In this document: piece after piece, positions 1-5,334 of the stretch
How positions within the stretch are numbered: position 1 is the first letter of the stretch
How the letters are laid out: the number at the start of each line of letters is the position of its first letter
Assembly: GCA_913048145.1 (NCBI GenBank)
Contig: CAJWVP010000146.1
Location: 1-7,259, forward strand
DNA from: an uncultured Rhodospirillaceae bacterium
GTDB taxonomy: Bacteria; Pseudomonadota; Alphaproteobacteria; Rhodospirillales; Casp-alpha2
Reading direction: 5' to 3'
DNA: 7,259 nucleotides
Notes under the pieces: model-generated
Database searches by the model: none
What the model was told of the DNA's origin: nothing
Seen by the model: only the letters and a program-made list of their open reading frames with translations
Made by a program: the position numbers and the translations under genes

Positions 1-497
1 CCGTTATCCTGACAGGGACCCGCGACAATCGCCTCAAGATCGGCTCCAAGCTAGGCGCCGATCACGTGATCAACGTGCGCAATGAGGAAGACGTAGTCGC
101 AAAAGTGAAAGAGCTCACGGGCGGCATCGGCGCGGATTTCGTGTTGGAATGCTCTGGTGCGCCGAATGCGTTGAATGAGGCCGGCTATATGGTCAACCGA
201 GGCGGCAAGATCTGCTTAGCAGCATTTCCATCCGAACAGGTGCCAGTCGACATCATGAACATCGTCGCCAACAATATCTATCTCTACGGCATCCGGGGTG
301 AAGGCCAATCGGGCACCAAGCGGGCCGCCGCCTTGATGGAGATGCAACGTTTCGACGCGACACTGATCCACACTCACACGTTTCACATGGACGACCTGCC
401 CGAAGCCATCCGCTATGCAAAGGACAGGATCGAGGACGCCATCAAGGTGGTGGTTAAAAATGACGCGTCCATGGCGAAACAAGTCGCCGCTGAATAG
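1..497 (+). CDS. Zinc-type medium-chain alcohol/polyol dehydrogenase (MDR family), 3' part only
   Basis: The gene enters from the left edge; the reading frame is open from base 3 and 164 C-terminal residues are visible before TAG. The visible part covers the second half of the Rossmann fold and the return to the catalytic domain. Family-typical segments are KLGADHVINVRNEEDVV, ADFVLECSGAPNALNEA, NRGGKICLAAFP, YGIRGEGQSGTKRAAALM, and a C-terminus with HTHTF, DLPEAIRYA and DAIKVVVK. These resemble threonine 3-dehydrogenase, sorbitol dehydrogenase and butanediol dehydrogenase relatives, which oxidise secondary alcohols with NAD(P)+ in the cytoplasm. The catalytic zinc ligands and the glycine-rich nucleotide motif lie outside the window. 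At the end of the second Rossmann strand the sequence reads TGTRDNR, without the acidic residue usual for NAD preference; this may indicate NADP, but that is inference. The gene converges on the 2-hydroxyacid dehydrogenase gene. The substrate cannot be assigned. Confidence 0.88.
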   Translation, partial: VILTGTRDNRLKIGSKLGADHVINVRNEEDVVAKVKELTGGIGADFVLECSGAPNALNEAGYMVNRGGKICLAAFPSEQVPVDIMNIVANNIYLYGIRGEGQSGTKRAAALMEMQRFDATLIHTHTFHMDDLPEAIRYAKDRIEDAIKVVVKNDASMAKQVAAE

Positions 498-506
498 GAG
501 GGAGAT

Positions 507-1505
507 TTAGCTGGGACGGCGCGAGTACGCAGCGTCCCAAACCTCTCCATTGACCGGAAACATCGGTAGCCTGCCGGCTAGCGCCGCTGTAATCTGATCA
601 CAAGCGGAATGTGCAAGACGGTTCGTCGCCTCCGTCGTAACGCCGGCCGTATGTGGGGTCATAATCGTGTTTGGATGTGTCAACAGCCGATGGCCGTCGG
701 GCAGAGGCTCTGGCGAAACCACGTCCAGACCCGCCGCCGCCACATGACCACTGTCCAAAGCGTCAGCCAAGGCATCGAGATTCAAAAGCGCACCACGCGC
801 CGCGTTGATGACGACCGCGCCCTTCGGGAGCGCGGCCAGTTCGTCCGCGCCAATTATCATCCTGGTCTCATCCGTCAACTCGGCGGCGAGGCAAAGCAAG
901 CAGCATTCGCTGAGCATGGCATGCAGATCACCAAATATCTCGGCCCCGGCGGCGTGCGCCAGGCGCGGGTCCACATACGGGTCGTAGGCCAAAACCCGAC
1001 AGTTGAAGCCGTGCTGGAGTTTTTTCGCCAATTCGGCGCCGATGTAGCCCAATCCCACCAGGCCCACGGTCTTACCCTCCAATTCGTAGATGCGCATCCC
1101 GCTGCGTTCGGTCCACGCGCTGCCGTCCCGGGTCGCCCGGTCAGTCCAGATGAGCTGTTTCAGGGCTGCCAACATGAGCATGATCGAATGCTCTGCCACG
1201 GGCGTGCGACCGAACCCTTGGTGGTTGACCACCAAGATTCCACGTTCCGTGGCAGCCGGGACGTCGATATTATCGGTGCCAAAGCCCGATGTGGATATCA
1301 CGACAAGGTTCTCACCGGCATCCATAAGCTCCGCGTCTACCCGTTCCGGTGTCCGCACCCAAAGCGCATGAGCGCCCTTAAGGGCGGCCGCAACGGCCTG
1401 GGCATCCGGCGTGTCAATAATCTCCACATCGGCACCGGTTGCGCGCAGCAGGTCGTGACCGGACGGGTCGTACATGGGCCGCCAGCATACAATCTTATGG
1501 GCCAT
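507..1505 (-). CDS. NAD-dependent D-isomer-specific 2-hydroxyacid dehydrogenase
   Basis: This 332-residue protein has the usual length and layout of the family that interconverts 2-oxoacids and D-2-hydroxyacids (glyoxylate/hydroxypyruvate reductase, phosphoglycerate dehydrogenase and relatives). The substrate-binding domain is formed by roughly residues 1-105 and 290-332, with the NAD-binding domain between. The dinucleotide motif GLGYIG is at 151-156. An Asp at 175 (LAYDPY), at the end of the second strand, points to NAD rather than NADP. The catalytic triad is visible: Arg237 (NAARGAL), Glu266 (SPEPL) and His285 (PHTAG). Around 200-211 the segment is unusually Cys-rich (SECCLLCLAAELT), and the common VSLH-type histidine appears as Ala. 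The start is supported by CGGAG six bases before ATG. The gene lies 32 bp downstream of the GFA-like gene and is probably cotranscribed with it. The exact substrate is unknown. Confidence 0.93.
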   Translation of the reverse strand: MAHKIVCWRPMYDPSGHDLLRATGADVEIIDTPDAQAVAAALKGAHALWVRTPERVDAELMDAGENLVVISTSGFGTDNIDVPAATERGILVVNHQGFGRTPVAEHSIMLMLAALKQLIWTDRATRDGSAWTERSGMRIYELEGKTVGLVGLGYIGAELAKKLQHGFNCRVLAYDPYVDPRLAHAAGAEIFGDLHAMLSECCLLCLAAELTDETRMIIGADELAALPKGAVVINAARGALLNLDALADALDSGHVAAAGLDVVSPEPLPDGHRLLTHPNTIMTPHTAGVTTEATNRLAHSACDQITAALAGRLPMFPVNGEVWDAAYSRRPS

Positions 1506-1537
1506 AGGTTACTCCGTATATGATAAGGTGAGGGGGA

Positions 1538-1963
1538 TCAGCTAGCGACGGTCAACGTCGCCGGCGTCCACTTCTGACGCCGCCGCGCCCGCTTGCCGGC
1601 TTCGTCCTCGTTGCCGTAATCGGTAAGCTCGCCTGAACCGAACCGATCTTGGTCATCTAGCACGCTGGCGAGAACGTTGGCAAAGGCGGCGTCACCGTCC
1701 GGCATGTAGGCCGACACATAGACACCGCACGACCGGCAAATCAAAAACTCGGTCGCCTTGGTGCCAAATTGATAGCGGTTCAGGTCATCCTCGCGTTGGA
1801 CGTTCAGGTGGATGTGTCCCCCTGGATCGGAGAGCGCCCGCGTCGAATGCTTGCGGCAAAACGAACAATCACAGGCGCGCGGGGTGAAATCCGTCGCCGC
1901 CTTGTTGGTCTCAAAGATCACAGAGATATTGCCACAATGGCACCCGCCCTTGTATCCGCTCAT
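1538..1963 (-). CDS. GFA/CENP-V-like zinc-binding protein
   Basis: This is a protein of 141 residues when started at the ATG preceded by GGAGG. It shows the cysteine pattern of the GFA (glutathione-dependent formaldehyde-activating) fold: GGCHCG with Cys8 and Cys10, ACDCSFC with Cys31, Cys33 and Cys36, and CRSCGVYV with Cys76 and Cys79. These residues bind structural and active-site zinc in the family. The founding member was proposed to speed formation of S-hydroxymethylglutathione, but that role is disputed and most members have no known substrate, so formaldehyde detoxification should not be assumed. The C-terminus is basic (GKRARRRQKW). A longer reading from a TTG at 1993 adds ten residues but has no comparable ribosome binding site. 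The gene is the first of a likely two-gene transcript with the 2-hydroxyacid dehydrogenase. Confidence 0.88.
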   Translation of the reverse strand: MSGYKGGCHCGNISVIFETNKAATDFTPRACDCSFCRKHSTRALSDPGGHIHLNVQREDDLNRYQFGTKATEFLICRSCGVYVSAYMPDGDAAFANVLASVLDDQDRFGSGELTDYGNEDEAGKRARRRQKWTPATLTVAS

Positions 1964-1970
1964 CTTCGAT

Positions 1971-1975
1971 CCTCC
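1971..1975 (-). promoter_or_regulatory. Ribosome binding site that fixes the GFA-like gene start
   Basis: On the minus strand a perfect GGAGG is followed by seven bases (ATCGAAG) and then ATG, ending at 1961. This is ideal Shine-Dalgarno spacing. It favours the start at 1963 over the upstream in-frame TTG at 1993, which has no such site. Confidence 0.8.
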
Positions 1976-2179
1976 GTATTCCGTGTTCACCAAGAGGGAT
2001 TGTCAGCCAACACCATTGGTCTGTCAGCGGCGGATCATTTCACGACGGAATAGCGATGAAACCGCGCATGGATGCGGAGTTGCCTCGGCTCGTGAAGCCG
2101 CGCACTACTAAAACCTTGAGAATGGATTGCTCCCTCCGCCCCAGAGCAGATGATGACAATATCCACTAACTACCTATAA
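1976..2179. other. Intergenic region upstream of the GFA-like gene
   Basis: I see no intact gene on either strand here. The region should contain the promoter of the minus-strand GFA and 2-hydroxyacid dehydrogenase unit, but I cannot identify a convincing -35/-10 pair. Two copies of TGTCAGC lie at 2001-2007 and 2022-2028, exactly 21 bp apart, about 38-65 bp upstream of the start codon at 1963. That placement could suit a regulator binding one face of the helix. A small hairpin (CGGCT, 5-base loop, AGCCG) sits at 2086-2100 without a following T tract. Confidence 0.4.
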
Positions 2180-2658
2180 ATGCAGAAAGAGCTGCACAAC
2201 GATCCACACTATGGTGCGGCAGGCTGGATTTTCGTACCCGTGGTCATCGATCTGGCAAAGTACGTGAACGGCCAAAGCATCTCCGCTTACGGCGACGGCA
2301 AATGCGGTCTTCAAGCCGGCTTCAATGATTTAGGCTAGCGCGGCGTCGGTTACTTCCCGCACGAACCGGCATACTCCGAGGCTGATATCGTCTGCTGCGT
2401 CGATGTGCTAGAGCATATTGAGCCGTTGTTCCTGGGTTCGGTCCTTAAGGAACTAGGATCCATTACCCATAAGTTCGGCTTATTCACCGTGAGAGGCTTG
2501 GCGCACAGGAAATCCTCTCGGACGACCACAATGCGCATTTAATTCAGCAATCAAGAAACTGGTATCAGTCAAAATTCGAGAAGCCATTTTAAATCATTCA
2601 GATCGAAGAGATGAACACGAGTTTCACGCTCCTGATAGCTCCAAAACGCCTCTATTGA
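2180..2658 (+). pseudogene. Degraded class I SAM-dependent methyltransferase gene
   Basis: Translation from the ATG at 2180 reads MQKELHNDPHYGAAGWIF, then a damaged motif I (SISAYGDGKCGL, residues 33-44, where the family has about SILDYGCGKGTL). A TAG stop follows at 2336-2338 (codon 53). In the same frame beyond it are EADIVCC and the well-kept DVLEHIEP (2402-2425), then KFGLFTV. Between about 2490 and 2508 the frame shifts as if one base were lost. The new frame gives EILSDDHNAHLIQQ, matching the family's SDGRNAHLIQ region, then NWYQSKFEKPF. It then meets a TAA at 2590-2592, continues IIQIEEMNTSFTLLIAPKR, and ends at TGA 2656-2658. The order and spacing match an intact protein of about 160 residues from the Methyltransf_11/23-type family. 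Two stops, one frameshift and a lost motif-I Asp argue for old decay rather than a single sequencing error. No ribosome binding site is seen. The substrate of the ancestral enzyme is unknown. Confidence 0.82.
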
Positions 2659-2685
2659 GAGTGCGCATTTCGCGCCAGGGGTTGA

Positions 2686-2713
2686 TTGACAGCAGGGACG
2701 AATTGCGTAGAGT
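2686..2713 (+). promoter_or_regulatory. Promoter of tRNA-Leu
   Basis: A consensus -35 hexamer TTGACA (2686-2691) is followed by a 16-base spacer and TAGAGT (2708-2713) as the -10 element, matching TATAAT at four of six positions. Transcription would start near 2720, about 34 bases before the mature tRNA. The element begins 28 bp after the methyltransferase remnant. It may also feed tig, since I see no clear terminator after the tRNA. Confidence 0.68.
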
Positions 2714-2753
2714 GTCGCACCGCTCGAAACGGCGGCTTGCTTCGGCGTAATTT

Positions 2754-2838
2754 GCGGGCGTGGTGAAATTGGTAGACACGCTAGATTTAGGATCTAGTGC
2801 CGAAAGGCGTGGGGGTTCAAATCCCTCCGCCCGCACCA
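2754..2838 (+). tRNA. tRNA-Leu, anticodon UAG (reads CUA and other CUN leucine codons)
   Basis: The 85-base gene folds as a class II tRNA. The acceptor stem pairs GCGGGCG (2754-2760) with CGCCCGC (2828-2834). The discriminator is A2835, as expected for leucine, and CCA is encoded at 2836-2838. The D arm is GTG, an 11-base loop (2766-2776) containing TTGGTAGA, and CAC. The anticodon stem pairs CTAGA with TCTAG around the loop TTTAGGA, giving anticodon TAG at 2788-2790. The long variable arm is 2798-2810 (TGCC GAAA GGCGT). The T stem pairs GGGGG with CCCTC around TTCAAAT. It lies 107 bp upstream of tig. Confidence 0.97.
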
Positions 2839-2945
2839 CGAACGACCAGCCAGCTGCGGCGACAGAGCCGGAAGGAACAACCCTTTTGAGCGAGCCCAAA
2901 GGTTTCGGGCCGCCGCCCTGAAACGAATAGACCGATTGGTGCGCC

Positions 2946-4406
2946 ATGCAGATTACCGAGACAAAATCCGAAGGCCTGAGCCGGGAATACACCATCAACC
3001 TTCCCGCTGATGAAATTGAAGAGAAGGTCAACCACAAGCTGAAGGAAATTCAGCGCACCGCGAACCTTCCTGGCTTCCGCCCGGGTAAGGTTCCAGTGCC
3101 TATCCTACGTAAACGCTTCGGGCAGGCGGTCCTCGGCGAGGTTCTGGAACGCGCGGTCGGCGATTCTTCTCAGCAAGCGTTGTCAGAGAAAGGCGTCCGT
3201 CCGGCTATGCAGCCGGAGATCGAGATCACCACGTTCGAAGATGGCTCGGATCTGGAATACAAGATGTCGGTCGAAACCCTGCCCGACATCGAACTAACGG
3301 ATCTTGCGAAGATCAAGCTGGAACGCCTCGTCCCCAAGGCCGATCCCAAGGATATTGATGACGCACTGGAGAACATCGCCAAGGCACATCAGACCTCTGA
3401 GCCGATCAAGGGCAAGCGTAAATCAAAGGCCGGCGACATCGTCGTCATCGACTTTGTTGGATCCGTAGACGGCGAAGAATTTCCTGGCGGTAAGGCCGAA
3501 GATTATCAGCTGGAACTGGGGTCCGATAGCTTCATCCCGGGCTTTGAGGATCAATTGACCGGCATTAACGCTGGCAACGAAATGGAAGTCAGTGTGACTT
3601 TTCCGGAAGGTTACGGGGCCACGGAATTGGCGGGCAAGGACGCCTTGTTCAATGTCAACATCAAAGAGATTCGCGAAGCCACGCCGGCGCACATAGATGA
3701 TGAGTTGGCCAAGAAGACTGGCGTTGAGAATCTGGAAAAGCTCAGGGAAAACATCGCCGAGGAGCAGGCCCGCGAATACAACTCGGTGGCTCGCATGCGC
3801 GCCAAGCGCCTTCTGCTCGACCAACTTTTCGAAGTCCACGAGTTCGAGGTGCCGGGCAAAATGGTGGATCAGGAATTTGACACCATATGGAACCAGTACG
3901 AAGAACAGAAGAAGGCACAGGCCGAAAACTCAGACACCGAGGCTGATGGCGGCGACGAAAAGTCCGAGGATGAGCAACGCGACGAGTTTCGTGAGATTGC
4001 CGGCCGCCGGGTCCGTCTGGGTCTCCTATTGGCAGAGATCGGTCGCCAGAACGAGATCCAGATTGGCCAAGAAGAGATCAACCGGGCGATTATGGAAGAG
4101 GCGCGAAACTATCCGGGCCAGGAGCAACAGGTTCTAGAGTTCTACAAAGAGAACCCCCAGGCTCTCGAGAACGTGACCGCGCCGCTCTATGAGGAAAAAG
4201 TTGTCGACTTCATTCTCGAGTTGGCCAATGTGACCGACAAGAAGATAAGCGTGAAGGATTTCATGGCTACACTCGAGAAGGACAACGAGGAAGAAGAGAA
4301 GAAGGCGAAGCCAAAGAACAAGGCGGCCTTGAAGAAGCCAGCAACTAAGAAAAAGGCCGCCTCGAAGAAAAAAGCTGACAAAGAGGCTGGCGACGAAGCC
4401 GAATAA
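2946..4406 (+). CDS. tig: Trigger factor, ribosome-associated chaperone and peptidyl-prolyl isomerase
   Basis: Trigger factor binds the ribosome near the exit tunnel and shields and folds nascent chains. The 486-residue product has the three expected domains. The N-terminal ribosome-binding domain (1 to about 115) has the signature loop GFRPGKVP at 43-50. The FKBP-type isomerase domain (about 163-245) includes GDIVVIDFVGSVDGEEF and LGSDSFIPGFEDQL. The C-terminal arms and chaperone body span about 246-445. Two features go beyond the usual 430-450 residues: an acidic, low-complexity insert at about 322-346 (AENSDTEADGGDEKSEDEQ) and a Lys/Ala-rich tail at about 447-486 (KKPATKKKAASKKK), closed by an acidic end. 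Such basic tails occur in other alphaproteobacterial trigger factors. No strong Shine-Dalgarno precedes the ATG; the start is chosen because MQITET is the family N-terminus. clpP follows after 58 bp. Confidence 0.97.
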   Translation: MQITETKSEGLSREYTINLPADEIEEKVNHKLKEIQRTANLPGFRPGKVPVPILRKRFGQAVLGEVLERAVGDSSQQALSEKGVRPAMQPEIEITTFEDGSDLEYKMSVETLPDIELTDLAKIKLERLVPKADPKDIDDALENIAKAHQTSEPIKGKRKSKAGDIVVIDFVGSVDGEEFPGGKAEDYQLELGSDSFIPGFEDQLTGINAGNEMEVSVTFPEGYGATELAGKDALFNVNIKEIREATPAHIDDELAKKTGVENLEKLRENIAEEQAREYNSVARMRAKRLLLDQLFEVHEFEVPGKMVDQEFDTIWNQYEEQKKAQAENSDTEADGGDEKSEDEQRDEFREIAGRRVRLGLLLAEIGRQNEIQIGQEEINRAIMEEARNYPGQEQQVLEFYKENPQALENVTAPLYEEKVVDFILELANVTDKKISVKDFMATLEKDNEEEEKKAKPKNKAALKKPATKKKAASKKKADKEAGDEAE

Positions 4407-4464
4407 GCACATATTAAACAGGATCTTTGAAATCGGAAAACAGGAACGGAAAGCTGAGCATAGA

Positions 4465-5115
4465 ATGAATGACCCCCGCGACGTCTACATGAATACCCTC
4501 GTCCCCATGGTCGTCGAGACGACGAACCGCGGTGAGCGTTCCTACGACATTTATTCGCGTCTACTTAAGGAACGCATCATCTTCTTGACGGGTGGGGTCG
4601 ATGACTATGTCTCTAGCCTGGTTTGCGCACAGCTCTTGTTTTTGGAGTCCGAGAACCCAAACAAAGACATAGCGTTCTACATCAATTCACCAGGAGGCAT
4701 CGTGTCGTCGGGCTTGGCCATCTATGACACAATGCGCTACATTCGCCCCGACGTCTCAACCGTCTGCATTGGTCAGGCCATGTCTATGGGCTCGCTGCTA
4801 TTGTGCGCCGGCACTAAAGGTAAGCGCTATGCCTTACCGAACGCTCGGGTCATGGTCCACCAACCCTCTGGCGGCGCCCAAGGGCAAGCCACAGACATCG
4901 AAATTCAGGCCAAGGAAATCTTGAAGCTTCGTGAACGTCTCAACGAAATTTACGTCGACCATACGGGACAGCCGCTAGATGTGATTGAGGACGCCCTCGA
5001 TCGAGACCGGTTCATGAATCCCAACGAAGCCCTTGAATTCGGCCTTATCGATGAAGTTGTCACCGAACGACTCCCCGCAGAAGACGAGGATGGCGACGGA
5101 AACTCCGACGAATAA
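4465..5115 (+). CDS. clpP: ATP-dependent Clp protease proteolytic subunit ClpP (EC 3.4.21.92)
   Basis: ClpP forms the double-heptameric serine peptidase chamber that degrades proteins fed in by ClpX or ClpA in the cytoplasm. The 216-residue product carries the full catalytic triad: Ser107 in GQAMSMGSLL, His132 in VMVHQPSGG and Asp181 in DRDRFMNP. The spacings (25 and 49 residues) equal those of the E. coli enzyme. Other family marks are YDIYSRLLKERIIFLTG near the N-terminus and FYINSPGG at 71-78. The start gives MNDPRDVYMNTLVPMVVE, close to the short N-terminus typical of alphaproteobacterial ClpP. A second ATG eight codons on is possible but less likely. The Shine-Dalgarno is weak (CAGGA or CGGAAA upstream). 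The C-terminus ends in an acidic tail (AEDEDGDGNSDE). It lies between tig and clpX, its usual neighbours. Confidence 0.98.
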   Translation: MNDPRDVYMNTLVPMVVETTNRGERSYDIYSRLLKERIIFLTGGVDDYVSSLVCAQLLFLESENPNKDIAFYINSPGGIVSSGLAIYDTMRYIRPDVSTVCIGQAMSMGSLLLCAGTKGKRYALPNARVMVHQPSGGAQGQATDIEIQAKEILKLRERLNEIYVDHTGQPLDVIEDALDRDRFMNPNEALEFGLIDEVVTERLPAEDEDGDGNSDE

Positions 5116-5255
5116 GCCGCCGCTCAAAGAGTCCGCAAGCACATTCGATTGAATTGCGTGGTTGCTCAGGTGGAGGATATTCGTCCAAATTGCCAGTAAT
5201 ACAAGATCGCATTTTTTTGTTTGCTTGCGTCGCAGGACCGGGGGTGGTACCGCGT

Positions 5256-5281
5256 TTGTTATGGGGATTGTTTGTCCCCAT
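5256..5281 (+). promoter_or_regulatory. Inverted repeat and possible heat-shock-type promoter before clpX
   Basis: ATGGGGA (5261-5267) and TCCCCAT (5275-5281) form a perfect 7-bp inverted repeat around a 7-base AT-rich loop. Its right arm supplies CCCCAT, identical to the core of the E. coli sigma-32 -10 element. TTGTTA (5256-5261), 14 bases upstream, is a partial -35 match. It could therefore be an operator, a promoter, or an RNA hairpin in the clpX leader. No T tract follows, so it is not a normal intrinsic terminator. The arrangement is seen; the function is inference. Confidence 0.3.
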
Positions 5282-5324
5282 CCGGTATGGCTAACATAAC
5301 CTCAATTCCAGTCGGATAGTTGAC

Positions 5325-5328
5325 GGAG
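5325..5328 (+). promoter_or_regulatory. Ribosome binding site that fixes a TTG start for clpX
   Basis: GGAG lies six bases before TTG at 5335-5337, ideal spacing. The in-frame TTG at 5320, five codons earlier, has only a poorly spaced GGA, and its use would place this GGAG inside the coding region. The resulting N-terminus MSKSAGGDSKNTLYC agrees with alphaproteobacterial ClpX proteins. Confidence 0.75.
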
Positions 5329-5334
5329 TGTCCA

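Larger units (their letters stand above)
5116..5334. other. clpP-clpX intergenic region with possible internal control signals
   Basis: The gap is 219 bp, long for neighbours of a joint complex, so clpX may have its own promoter. It contains three things. The first is an imperfect hairpin at 5135-5165 (GCAAGCAC against GTGGTTGC with one mismatch, and an inner ATTC/GAAT stem). The second is a run of seven T at 5212-5218 with no GC stem directly before it. The third is a perfect 7-bp inverted repeat at 5261-5281. No open reading frame with family resemblance is seen. Confidence 0.5.

Noticed and set aside
609..1523. A 304-codon open frame on the + strand
   Set aside because: It lies opposite the 2-hydroxyacid dehydrogenase gene, which has all catalytic motifs. 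The + strand translation shows no family resemblance, so it is an antisense shadow.
2350..2538. A short minus-strand open frame in the gap
   Set aside because: The opposite strand carries the recognisable methyltransferase remnant. The minus-strand product has no recognisable motif or ribosome binding site.
2754..2838. tRNA-Leu as an integration site for a mobile element
   Set aside because: No integrase gene is present and I found no second copy of the tRNA 3' end. The conserved tig gene follows directly downstream, where an inserted element would be expected.
2624..3037. Minus-strand frames across tRNA-Leu and the start of tig
   Set aside because: They overlap a tRNA and a conserved coding start, and a fragment such as VVRAEGFEPPRLSALDPKS is the usual false translation of a tRNA gene on the reverse strand.
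5212..5218. Run of seven T as an intrinsic terminator after clpP
   Set aside because: No GC-rich stem ends directly before it; the nearest hairpin is about 47 bases upstream.
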